DNA of 23,183 nt from JAFGGG01 sp964638895 (lineage in GTDB: Bacteria; Spirochaetota; Spirochaetia; SZUA-6; RPPD01), in assembly GCA_964638895.1 (NCBI GenBank), contig CAZWYY010000056.1, forward strand, positions 1-23,183, read 5' to 3'. The notes under the pieces were generated by a model, which saw only the letters and a program-made list of their open reading frames with translations, was not told the origin of the DNA and made no database searches. Within the stretch, counting starts at the first letter, position 1; each line of letters opens with the position of its first letter. The position numbers and the translations under genes are program-made. Below are positions 16,095 through 22,947 of this stretch, piece by piece.

Positions 16095-16115
16095 CCTGCG
16101 TATTAATAGTGCAGG
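16095..16115. repeat. Inverted repeat just before the second transposase-like gene
   Basis: CCTGC (16095-16099) and GCAGG (16111-16115) form an inverted repeat with an 11-nt AT-rich centre containing TATTAA, which could be a -10 box. The right arm ends one base before ATG 16117 and contains the only SD-like bases. It could be an operator or an RNA hairpin controlling the start; it is short enough to be chance. Confidence 0.3.
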
Positions 16116-16116
16116 A

Positions 16117-17406
16117 ATGAATAATAAAAGAAAAGAACTCTTACAAATTCTAGAACTTGTTAAGAAAAACGGTCTTTCGCTTAAACAAGCGGCCCCACGG
16201 GCGGGGTTAAGTTATCGACAGCTCAGAAGGCTTTACCACCGGTTTTTACAGGCGGGTGAGGCGGGCCTGGTACACGGCCTCTACGGCAGGCCGTCGAACA
16301 GAAGTATCGCCGAACCCATACACAGGCATATCATTGATTATTACCAAAAGCACTTTTCGGACCTTGGACCCAGCCGGGCCGCCGAACACTTCGCCGCCAT
16401 GGGCTATGATTTGAGCAGGGAAACGATGCGCCGCTGGCTGATTGCGGAGGGGCTTTGGCAAAACGGAAAGCGTATGCCCCGCGTCCGGACGGCAAAAGAG
16501 CATTTCGGCGAGATGCTGCTGCTTGTATGCCGCAACTTTTCCCTGTTCCGGAATAAACCCACGTACCGGATGCTGTTTGCGGTTGACGAGGGCACCCGCA
16601 TCTGTATGTGCCGAGTGGTGGAACATTCGGCGGAGTCGGCCGCCATGCAGGTTCTCGCCGGATGGGTCATAACATACGGCATTCCCATGAGTATCGCCTG
16701 TGATCGGCATTACCTCTCCTTTCAAACCCATGGTGATCAGAAGGGTACCTGCCCCGACCTGTTGAGGGCCAGAAAAGCCCTGGGCCGGGCGCTGGAGAAG
16801 CTGGGTATCGAAACGCTTCCCATGTCGTGTTCCCTGATTACGGAGCGTGTGGGTTGTGTTCTTGAGAAATTTGTCTCCGGGGTGAAAGAGAAAATACGCG
16901 CCGGCGGGATGATATCCGTGGATCAGGTAAATATATTACTGAGGGAACCCGAGGCCGCCGGTTTGGATTACACGCGAATTACCTTGCCCGCGGACGCCCC
17001 GGATTATCATGTGCGCCTGCAACCTGGTGATGAACCGGACAAAATATTCAGTTACGAGTTTGAAACCGAAGTTTCGGCACAGGGAATTGTAAAATATAAT
17101 AATAGAAGATTTCGTATAATCGGTGAAGAGACCGGGAAAGGGGCAAGAAAGGGGCCGGCAGGGGATACCGACGTAGGGCCGGTGCGGCGTGCCGGGTCTG
17201 CCCAGGTGAAACCAAAGCAGGGAAACCGCCTCACACTCCGGCCACCCGGATACGAGGCAACACAAGAGGCCCCGAAGCGGTCAAACGGCCTCACGCTTGG
17301 GCCTCCCGGCTCCACCAAACGCACGGTCCTGCTTACCGAAGACCTGAACGGTAGGGTGCGTGTCTACCATGGAAAAAGGGAGCTTGAGATACGGGAGATT
17401 GATTGA
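16117..17406 (+). CDS. ISNCY-type transposase-derived protein B, catalytic residues missing
   Basis: A 429-residue paralogue of the preceding gene product with the same order of parts: helix-turn-helix LSLKQAAPRAGLSYRQLRRLY, GLYGRPSNR, LGPSRAAEHF, SRETMRRWLIAEGLW, an RNase H-like core, and C-terminal EFETEVS plus DLNGRVRVYHGKRELEIREI. In my alignment the first catalytic Asp is Val137, the second is kept (Asp196 in CDRHYLSF), and the Glu position is Gly246. Glu243 lies three residues away and a shifted register cannot be excluded. Compared with protein A it carries an extra Gly/Pro/Lys-rich linker at about residues 337-402 containing a duplicated unit. The two genes are 58 nt apart in the same orientation and diverged enough to be old paralogues, not a recent duplication. 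Function unknown; DNA binding through the HTH is inferred. Confidence 0.82.
   Translation: MNNKRKELLQILELVKKNGLSLKQAAPRAGLSYRQLRRLYHRFLQAGEAGLVHGLYGRPSNRSIAEPIHRHIIDYYQKHFSDLGPSRAAEHFAAMGYDLSRETMRRWLIAEGLWQNGKRMPRVRTAKEHFGEMLLLVCRNFSLFRNKPTYRMLFAVDEGTRICMCRVVEHSAESAAMQVLAGWVITYGIPMSIACDRHYLSFQTHGDQKGTCPDLLRARKALGRALEKLGIETLPMSCSLITERVGCVLEKFVSGVKEKIRAGGMISVDQVNILLREPEAAGLDYTRITLPADAPDYHVRLQPGDEPDKIFSYEFETEVSAQGIVKYNNRRFRIIGEETGKGARKGPAGDTDVGPVRRAGSAQVKPKQGNRLTLRPPGYEATQEAPKRSNGLTLGPPGSTKRTVLLTEDLNGRVRVYHGKRELEIREID
17211..17310 (+). repeat. In-frame 60-nt direct repeat inside protein B
   Basis: Bases 17211-17250 and 17271-17310 match at 29 of 40 positions with an exact 60-nt period, so the frame is kept. 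They encode NRLTLRPPG and NGLTLGPPG with a KQ/KR lead-in. A degenerate third copy just upstream is possible but not convincing. The repeat lies in a linker that the sister gene lacks. Confidence 0.7.
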
Positions 17407-17453
17407 ATAATGAGGATAACTGCATTATTAATGTTTGATTCGAGTCAATTTTA

Positions 17454-17482
17454 TTGCTTCAATAAAAAAAATATCATAAGAT
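17454..17482 (+). promoter_or_regulatory. Candidate promoter, leaderless
   Basis: TTGCTT (17454-17459), a 17-nt spacer and TAAGAT (17477-17482). The predicted start coincides with the ATG at 17488, and there is no Shine-Dalgarno sequence. The remaining bases 17407-17453 hold only a weak 7-bp inverted repeat (17406-17429). Confidence 0.4.
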
Positions 17483-17487
17483 AGTGT

Positions 17488-18507
17488 ATGAAAATTTTTA
17501 TTACAGGTGCAAAAGGCTTTATTGCCGGTTATTTGATCGCAGAACTTTTAAAGAATGATTTTCATGTCATTGGAATCGATAATAATTCCAAATACGGTAA
17601 ATTAGTCAAAAGCTATGATGAACATCCTCATTATGAATTTATAGAGGGGGATGCTAAGGATCTCTCAATAATGAGGGAAGCATTAAAAGATTGTACGCAT
17701 TTTATTGCGGCTGCGGCCATGATAGGGGGGATATGTTATTTTCATGAGTTTGCATACGATTTAATCGCGGAAAATGAGCGCATTACCGCTGCGGCATTCG
17801 ACGCGGCGATCTGGGCCCATAAAAAACATAAATTAAGAAAAATCACGATTATTTCATCTTCAATGGTATTTGAGAATACAAGAAAATTTCCGACCAAAGA
17901 AGGGGAACAGATAAAATGCCCGCCCCCGAAATCTACATATGGCTTTCAAAAATTGGCAGCGGAATATTTTGCCAAAGGTGCATGGGAACAGTATAAGTTG
18001 CCCTACACTATATTAAGACCGTTTAATTGTGTCGGAACCGGCGAATACAGGGCAAAAGCCGATAAAAAAATAATGTCCGGTAATATCGAACTTGCATTAA
18101 GCCATGTTATACCCGATCTTATTCAAAAAGTGATAAAAGGTCAAAATCCTTTACATATTTTGGGAAATGGAAAACAGGTTCGTCATTTTACCTATGGTGG
18201 GGATATTGCCGGCGGCATCAGACTGTCTTTAGAAAATGAAAAGGCAAGAAACCAGGACTTCAATTTATCCGGCAGGAATTCCATGAAAATACTGGATGTG
18301 GCGAAAAAAATATGGCAAAGAATAAATCCACATTCGCCCTTTAAATATATTTGTGATGAACCATATATGTACGACGTAAAGAAAAGAATACCGGATACAA
18401 AAAAAGCCGCGAGATTATTGGGCTTTGAAGCAAAGACAGACCTTGACGCGATATTGGATGAGGTTGTTCCCTGGATTGAGGAACAGGCGCGGATCGGCAA
18501 CATTTAA
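17488..18507 (+). CDS. NAD-dependent nucleotide-sugar epimerase/dehydratase (extended SDR)
   Basis: A 339-residue extended short-chain dehydrogenase. It has the NAD-binding TGAKGFIAG (6-14), an Asp at the end of the second strand (GIDNN) that favours NAD(H), the catalytic Y-x-x-x-K (Tyr151, Lys155 in STYGFQK), the substrate-side LRPFNCVGTGEY, and the C-terminal RHFTYGGDIAGGI. SISSS-type serines (IISSSMVF) complete the active site. The sequence is closest in feel to GDP-mannose 3,5-epimerase and UDP-glucose 4-epimerase/4,6-dehydratase relatives; I cannot name the exact substrate. First gene of the sugar block; the GT2 gene starts two bases after its stop codon, so they are co-transcribed. Confidence 0.9.
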   Translation: MKIFITGAKGFIAGYLIAELLKNDFHVIGIDNNSKYGKLVKSYDEHPHYEFIEGDAKDLSIMREALKDCTHFIAAAAMIGGICYFHEFAYDLIAENERITAAAFDAAIWAHKKHKLRKITIISSSMVFENTRKFPTKEGEQIKCPPPKSTYGFQKLAAEYFAKGAWEQYKLPYTILRPFNCVGTGEYRAKADKKIMSGNIELALSHVIPDLIQKVIKGQNPLHILGNGKQVRHFTYGGDIAGGIRLSLENEKARNQDFNLSGRNSMKILDVAKKIWQRINPHSPFKYICDEPYMYDVKKRIPDTKKAARLLGFEAKTDLDAILDEVVPWIEEQARIGNI

Positions 18508-18509
18508 CC

Positions 18510-19244
18510 ATGTTGAGTATTATTATTCCTGTTTTTAATGAAGAAGAGAATATAGAAGATACTTTCAATGCTATTAAAAAAAATATTCCGGATAAAATAA
18601 GGAAAATCATATATGTCATATATGATTTTGATGATGATCCCACAATTCCCGTTATAAAAAGAATTAAGGGCAATTACAATTTCCCTATACGCCTGATAAA
18701 AAATAAATTCGGTCAAGGAGCGGCGAACGCCGTTAAAACCGGATTCGGGGAGGTGAAAAGCCGATATAGTATAGTTACTATGGCCGATCTTTCGGATGAT
18801 TATGGTTCAGTACCCGCTATGTTGGAGATGGCCGATATGGGATATGACATCGTGTGTGCCTCCCGTTATATGAGAGGGGGCCGATTGATAGGCGGGCCGG
18901 TATTCAAAAAGATTCTCTCAAAAGCGGCAGGATTGACTTTATTCTTTATAAAAGGAATATCCACTCATGACGCAACAAATAATTTCAGACTTTACAGAAA
19001 AAATATTTTAAACAATATACAAATTAGCAGCCGTCACGGATTTGATATCGGTTTGGAGATACTGGTGAGATCACAGACGCATGGTTTTAAAATAGGAGAG
19101 GTGCCGACGATATGGAAATACAGAAAAAAAGGAAAAACAAAATTCAATTTGATGAAATCGATTCCTTATTATCTTCGCTGGTATCTGTACGCGATTGTAA
19201 AAAATAAAAAAAGAAGCCGTCTGTCGAATGGGAATTCTATTTGA
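18510..19244 (+). CDS. GT2 glycosyltransferase, dolichyl-phosphate-mannose-synthase-like
   Basis: A 244-residue GT-A fold glycosyltransferase. It opens with SIIIPVFNEEENIEDTF (3-19), has GQGAANAVKTGF for sugar-nucleotide binding, and an acidic metal motif reading MADLSDD (about 91-97). GGPVFKKILSKAAGL and THDATNNFRLYR follow, as in DPM1-type enzymes that charge a polyprenyl phosphate with a sugar. The usual C-terminal membrane helices of longer relatives are missing and the tail is basic (KNKKRSR), so it would sit at the inner face of the membrane. A polyprenyl-phosphate sugar made here could feed the GT-C enzyme encoded at 20511-22052; this link is inference. It is directly coupled to the SDR gene. 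Confidence 0.88.
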   Translation: MLSIIIPVFNEEENIEDTFNAIKKNIPDKIRKIIYVIYDFDDDPTIPVIKRIKGNYNFPIRLIKNKFGQGAANAVKTGFGEVKSRYSIVTMADLSDDYGSVPAMLEMADMGYDIVCASRYMRGGRLIGGPVFKKILSKAAGLTLFFIKGISTHDATNNFRLYRKNILNNIQISSRHGFDIGLEILVRSQTHGFKIGEVPTIWKYRKKGKTKFNLMKSIPYYLRWYLYAIVKNKKRSRLSNGNSI

Positions 19245-19247
19245 TGC

Positions 19248-19276
19248 TTGACTTCATTATTTATATCAATAATAAT
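19248..19276 (+). promoter_or_regulatory. Weak candidate internal promoter
   Basis: TTGACT (19248-19253), a 17-nt spacer and AATAAT (19271-19276) lie in the 53-nt gap before the dehydrogenase gene. The leader would be 15-20 nt. AT-rich sequence makes chance matches likely, so read-through from the upstream genes remains possible. Confidence 0.25.
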
Positions 19277-19297
19277 TAGTTTGATTCCGGGACTATA

Positions 19298-20470
19298 TTG
19301 AATATGAATAAATATGACATTTGCGTAATCGGCGGTTGCGGGCGAGTAGGGCTGCCATTGGCTTTGGCCTTTGCCGGCAAAGGGTTATATACGGCGATAT
19401 ATGATATCGATAAACCGGTTATTAAAAAAATAAATGCCGGCATTATGCCTTTTAAAGAAAAAGGCGCAAATGAATTATTAAAAAAAAGTATTAACAGATA
19501 TTTATTCGCGTTCGATACGCCTAATGTGATTTCTCTTTCAAAATTTATAATGTTTACCATCCACACACCTTCAAATGAAAATATGGATTCTGATTACAAG
19601 ATGTTTAGTAAGCTGGTACAAAAAATATTATCTTATTTAAAAGATGGCCAGATATTAATTCTTAGAAGCACGGTTTCCCCCGGCACAACTGAAAAAGTTC
19701 ATTTTTATTTAAAAGATATCACAAAAAAAATAATTCATGTTTCCTATTGCCCGGAACGAATAGCGGAAGGCGCGGCAATAAAAGAGTTATTCTCGCTTCC
19801 ACAGATTGTATCCGGCTTTAATCATAAAACTGTTGAAGCGGTTACCTTGCTGTTTAAAAGCATTACCAAAAATATAATCGTATTGAAACCGTTTGAGGCG
19901 GAACTGGCGAAAGTATTTACCAATACATGGCGATATTTACAATTTGCCGTTGCGAACCGCTTTTATATGATAGCCGAGGAGAATAACGCAAATTTCTATA
20001 ATATCTATAAGGCAATGACATATGAATACCCGCGGATGAAGGGGTTTCCCGGGGCCGGTTTTACGGCAGGCCCTTGTTTATTGAAAGATACAAAGAAACT
20101 CAGTGCTTTTACGAAAAATGGATTTTTATTAGGCGACGCCGCTGTGGATATAAATGAAGGCCTGCCGGCGTTTATAGTTAAAAAACTAAAAAAAGAAACA
20201 AGCTTAAAAAACAAGGTTATCGGGATACTGGGCATGGCGTATAAAAGTGAGAGCGATGATCCAAGGAACTCATTGGCATATAAGTTGAAAGATATTTTAG
20301 AGATTGAAGCAAAAAGAGTTATGTGTACGGACGAGTATATCAGTGATCCGTCTTTTTTCATCTTGGATGATGTTTTAAATACGGCAGATATTATAATTAT
20401 AGGGGCACCGCATAAAAAATACGGGTCAATAAAAACAGAAAAAATGGTTATTGATGTCTGGGATTCATGA
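19298..20470 (+). CDS. UDP-glucose/GDP-mannose dehydrogenase family protein
   Basis: A 390-residue nucleotide-sugar dehydrogenase that oxidises a hexose to a hexuronate on its nucleotide carrier using two NAD+. The N-terminal Rossmann motif reads GGCGRVGLPLALAFAGKG, then LRSTVSPGTTEKV and YCPERIAEG. The central helix carries FTNTWRYLQFAVANRF, the catalytic cysteine is Cys260 in GPCLLKDT, and the C-terminal UDP-binding domain has GILGMAYKSESDDPRNS. All family landmarks are present. It resembles the WecC/TviB branch (UDP-HexNAc dehydrogenases) about as much as UDP-glucose dehydrogenase, so the sugar is undecided. TTG 19298 sits five bases after CCGGGA; an in-frame ATG at 19304 gives a start two codons later and is equally plausible. 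It ends 40 nt from the convergent glycosyltransferase gene. Confidence 0.9.
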   Translation: MNMNKYDICVIGGCGRVGLPLALAFAGKGLYTAIYDIDKPVIKKINAGIMPFKEKGANELLKKSINRYLFAFDTPNVISLSKFIMFTIHTPSNENMDSDYKMFSKLVQKILSYLKDGQILILRSTVSPGTTEKVHFYLKDITKKIIHVSYCPERIAEGAAIKELFSLPQIVSGFNHKTVEAVTLLFKSITKNIIVLKPFEAELAKVFTNTWRYLQFAVANRFYMIAEENNANFYNIYKAMTYEYPRMKGFPGAGFTAGPCLLKDTKKLSAFTKNGFLLGDAAVDINEGLPAFIVKKLKKETSLKNKVIGILGMAYKSESDDPRNSLAYKLKDILEIEAKRVMCTDEYISDPSFFILDDVLNTADIIIIGAPHKKYGSIKTEKMVIDVWDS

Positions 20471-20510
20471 AAAAAATGATTGATCGAATATGGATTGAAT
20501 GAGTGAACGG

Positions 20511-22052
20511 TTATTGTTTAGTTTTGATTAAATGTATAAGTTGCACTTTTTGCCAACTATATTTAGGGGCAAATATCTCAATTCGTTTGGCAGGATCGAT
20601 AATATAGTCTTTATCTTTTTTTAAAATCAGTTTTGTTATTTTATGATCGTGTTCGTTTTCGACAATCCAAACAGATGATTGTTTGTCCAATATTTCCCAT
20701 ATTTTATCTCCGACTATATTTGTCTCTTTTCGCAGGTTGGTTCCGTAACAACCCGGAAAATCTTCATCTCTATAATAATATAAATATAATTTGTCATAGT
20801 AATCCAGATAGTAACATAATGGAAAGAAAACGGTAAAATGATAGGTTATTATTGCTTCGTCCTTTTTTAATCGTTGTTTCAAGGACGATGAGACATCACG
20901 CATGTTGCCGTTGAAATTTTCAGTATAGATGAAATAGGCGTTCGGCGCGGTAAAAACAAGTAAGATTATTAGTAAAAAAACCGGCACATATTTGAATGGG
21001 ACATTGCACAAACCATATGCGGATATGATTATAAAAAAAGGAAAATACATAATGAAATATCGGTATTTAATAATGGATGATATAAATATCGAGTACACAA
21101 AGCTGATAATTATAGGCGCAACAAACGCGATAACAAAAAAGACAGTCTTGATTAAACTTTGTTTATTCCTGATGCTGAAAAAAAATCCGTAAAGAAAAAA
21201 TATAAGAGAAAATATGGAAAAATAGAGAGACGGAATAAAAGGATTAATATCCGTTGAGAATTTCGATGAATAAAAATAACCTATCAGTTTATAGATTGAA
21301 TTCACGCTGATTTTTTCCATCCAATTTGCGGCGGTCATTTCCGCGCGTTGTTTTAAAAAGGCGGGGAGCCAGGGGATAAAAAGGCAGAGTGGAATAATAG
21401 TGCTAGAAATATAAAACAGTATAATCCGTTTGTTGTCCTTAATCGAATATCTATTAATAATAAAAAAGACACAGAGATAAATAAAGGTAATAATAAAGGT
21501 AAATGCGAAATAATAGTGGGTATATAGACCCAGCGCAGCGGTTATTGTATAGATTATCCAGTATTTTCTTTTTTTCTTATTAAGCGCCAAATAAAAGCAT
21601 GATAAATTGATAAAGACCAGCAGGCTTACCAGCATATACATTCTCAGTTCCTGAGCATACGAGATTATAATCGGATTTGTCATTAATAATGCCGCTGAAA
21701 AAAACGCTATTTTTGTATTGAATATTTTTTTTGTGAATAAAAACGTCAGTACAATGAGAATACCGCCGCATAAAGCGGAAAATCCCCTTAGAACAAATAA
21801 AGAATTATCGAATATTACGCGCAGAGTCTTGATGATAATATGGAACAACGGAGGATGGTCTTCCGCCCCATTGAAAGCTGTTTCATGAATCATCGAACCC
21901 CAGTCCATATTCGAGAAATGTAATACAAGGGTCTCGTCATACCAGAGTTGTTCGTGCGTATTGTTCAGTAAGAACAATATCAGTGACGAGATGAATAATA
22001 ACAGGGAAATAATTGCAATCTTGTTGTCTGACAGTAGTTGCCTGATGTTCAT
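20511..22052 (-). CDS. GT-C membrane glycosyltransferase (PMT/ArnT-like)
   Basis: A 513-residue integral membrane protein with about ten or more hydrophobic segments between residues 12 and 370, then a soluble periplasmic tail of about 130 residues. The first outer loop carries the GT-C acidic motif WYDET (Asp39-Glu40) and the EDHPPLFH motif (residues 64-71), and SYAQELRMYML follows the third segment; all are typical of the GT39/PMT_2 family. Such enzymes transfer a sugar from a polyprenyl-phosphate donor to lipid A, protein or glycan outside the inner membrane. The neighbouring DPM1-like gene could supply the donor. The gene is among the most AT-rich of the window. It has its own promoter on the minus strand and no clear Shine-Dalgarno sequence. 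Confidence 0.88.
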   Translation of the reverse strand: MNIRQLLSDNKIAIISLLLFISSLILFLLNNTHEQLWYDETLVLHFSNMDWGSMIHETAFNGAEDHPPLFHIIIKTLRVIFDNSLFVLRGFSALCGGILIVLTFLFTKKIFNTKIAFFSAALLMTNPIIISYAQELRMYMLVSLLVFINLSCFYLALNKKKRKYWIIYTITAALGLYTHYYFAFTFIITFIYLCVFFIINRYSIKDNKRIILFYISSTIIPLCLFIPWLPAFLKQRAEMTAANWMEKISVNSIYKLIGYFYSSKFSTDINPFIPSLYFSIFSLIFFLYGFFFSIRNKQSLIKTVFFVIAFVAPIIISFVYSIFISSIIKYRYFIMYFPFFIIISAYGLCNVPFKYVPVFLLIILLVFTAPNAYFIYTENFNGNMRDVSSSLKQRLKKDEAIITYHFTVFFPLCYYLDYYDKLYLYYYRDEDFPGCYGTNLRKETNIVGDKIWEILDKQSSVWIVENEHDHKITKLILKKDKDYIIDPAKRIEIFAPKYSWQKVQLIHLIKTKQ

Positions 22053-22073
22053 ATTAATTATAACTGTTTTTAT

Positions 22074-22102
22074 AGTATAGCCTCATGTTTTTTATTTGAC
22101 AA
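22074..22102 (-). promoter_or_regulatory. Promoter of the GT-C glycosyltransferase gene
   Basis: On the minus strand, TTGTCA (22097-22102), a 17-nt spacer and TATACT (22074-22079), both close to consensus. The predicted start lies about 15 nt before ATG 22052. The leader has no Shine-Dalgarno sequence. Confidence 0.5.
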
Positions 22103-22242
22103 GATTGACTTAATTTCAAAAGGCGAAATAATGAGTCTTTTAAGGTTCATTTTTACCGCTTTTCATAGAAAAAAATCAGCCTAAACATCTGTAAAGGTGA
22201 CATTTCTAAAAAGTTTAGTGATAAATATGATAATTTTTTTAA

Positions 22243-22271
22243 TTGACTTTATCAAAAAGAAATTATAAACT
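22243..22271 (+). promoter_or_regulatory. Candidate promoter of the lipoprotein gene
   Basis: TTGACT (22243-22248), a 17-nt spacer and TAAACT (22266-22271). An alternative -10, TATAAA (22264-22269), would have a 15-nt spacer. The start near 22278 would leave a leader of about 104 nt, unusually long for this window, containing a stem-loop. Confidence 0.4.
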
Positions 22272-22285
22272 TTCGTGTTCTTAAC

Positions 22286-22334
22286 CGGCGTAAAAAGCGG
22301 ACTGTCAATATTCGGTAGACCTCTATTTACGCCG
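22286..22334 (+). other. Stem-loop in the lipoprotein leader
   Basis: CGGCGTAAA (22286-22294) pairs perfectly with TTTACGCCG (22326-22334). Two more pairs follow inward after one mismatch (A22296-G22297 with C22323-T22324), and a further pair can form after that. No U-tract follows the right arm, so it is not a simple terminator. It could stabilise the mRNA or regulate translation. It matches no riboswitch class I know. Confidence 0.5.
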
Positions 22335-22364
22335 AAGTGCATACCATTTAAAAAACAAACATAT

Positions 22365-22381
22365 ACCTAAAGGAGGTTTAG
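22365..22381 (+). promoter_or_regulatory. Strong ribosome binding site inside two alternative small hairpins
   Basis: AAAGGAGGT lies just before ATG 22382. CTAAA (22367-22371) and TTTAG (22377-22381) can pair and leave GGAGG exposed in the loop. Alternatively ACCT (22365-22368) can pair with AGGT (22374-22377), which would mask part of the site. The upstream ACCTC (22319-22323) can also pair with GAGGT (22373-22377). Confidence 0.5.
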
Positions 22382-22831
22382 ATGAAAAAACTTTTGTTAT
22401 TACCCGTTTTTATTATTTTTTTGCTTTTAGGCTGTAATCTGGCCGGCGAAGGATCGCACGGCCCGAATTATGTGGGCACATGGAAGGGCGAGGACATCGA
22501 TGTCAGCGGGATTACCTGTGATGTCGAGGTAATTCTCACAGAAACAAGCAGCAGTATTAACTTGTATTTTCCGGATACTAATTACCTGTTGTTCAACTCT
22601 AACAAGGGTACGCATGGGGAGTTTACGGAATCCACTAAAACAACCGACGTGTGGAATGAGATAACCCTCACGGAGGAGTATGACGGGGCCGACTGGCAAC
22701 CGATAGACCCGCCGGGCAGCGATTTGGACTATGCCGCTTTCCGGATTGAGGGGACCACCATGCATTTTAAATATGATACCACTGATGATCATGATTATAT
22801 CAATGCGCAGGGAGAGTTGGTAAAGCAGTAA
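22382..22831 (+). CDS. Small lipoprotein of unknown function
   Basis: A 149-residue protein with a classical type II signal peptide: MKK, a hydrophobic core, and LLLGC with the lipidated Cys18. The mature region starts with a short Gly/Ser linker, then YVGTWKGE, a motif seen at the start of lipocalin-like small beta-barrels. Alternating beta-strand patterns follow (CDVEVILTE, SINLYFPDT, AAFRIEGTTMHFKYDT). The mature part is acidic (many Asp/Glu). No enzymatic motif is seen, and a binding or envelope role is only a guess. It has a strong SD and a structured leader, and is followed by a likely terminator, so it forms its own transcription unit. Confidence 0.88.
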   Translation: MKKLLLLPVFIIFLLLGCNLAGEGSHGPNYVGTWKGEDIDVSGITCDVEVILTETSSSINLYFPDTNYLLFNSNKGTHGEFTESTKTTDVWNEITLTEEYDGADWQPIDPPGSDLDYAAFRIEGTTMHFKYDTTDDHDYINAQGELVKQ

Positions 22832-22846
22832 TCGTAATATTGTTGT

Positions 22847-22867
22847 TGCCGGACCGGCATCGTTTTT
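22847..22867 (+). terminator. Likely intrinsic terminator of the lipoprotein gene
   Basis: TGCCG (22847-22851) and CGGCA (22855-22859) form a GC-rich hairpin with a three-base loop, followed after three bases by TTTTT (22863-22867). It starts 16 nt after the lipoprotein stop codon. The stem is short, so confidence is moderate. Confidence 0.5.
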
Positions 22868-22947
22868 CTGTATTTATAAATAAATATATAAAAAAGTAAT
22901 TTATCATATATTTTGAGCTGAGAAGATTCTACAGGGGAGACGCGCAT

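Larger units (their letters stand above)
17407..22381. other. AT-rich block, probable horizontally acquired glycan genes
   Basis: Base composition changes sharply after the stop codon at 17406. By direct count, 11401-11460 holds 35 G+C of 60 and 16381-16440 holds 37 of 60, whereas 18541-18600 holds 13 of 60 and 21241-21300 holds 16 of 60. Composition recovers in the lipoprotein gene after 22382. All four genes inside are sugar-nucleotide or glycosyltransferase genes, a class often exchanged between strains. Confidence 0.7.
22053..22381. other. 329-nt divergent intergenic region
   Basis: Between the divergent GT-C and lipoprotein genes I find no coding sequence. It holds a promoter for each side (22074-22102 minus, 22243-22271 plus), a 9-bp inverted repeat in the forward leader (22286-22334), and a strong ribosome binding site. 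A short TGATAA...TTATCA inverted repeat (22228-22254) brackets the forward -35 box and could be an operator. Bases 22110-22220 are AT-rich with only a 6-bp CTAAAC/GTTTAG inverted repeat. Confidence 0.6.

Noticed and set aside
17406..17429. AATAATG/CATTATT inverted repeat after the second transposase-like gene as a terminator or transposon end
   Set aside because: Only seven AT-rich pairs, with no T-tract and no matching copy at the left edge of the tandem genes.
17433..17450. Sequence resembling a tRNA T-arm (GATTCGAGTC), as if an integration site in a tRNA relic
   Set aside because: The flanking bases do not make a 5-bp T-stem, and no acceptor stem, anticodon arm or CCA end is visible.
22286..22381. 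Known riboswitch (c-di-GMP, preQ1) in the lipoprotein leader
   Set aside because: The conserved core bases of these classes are absent; only generic stems were found.
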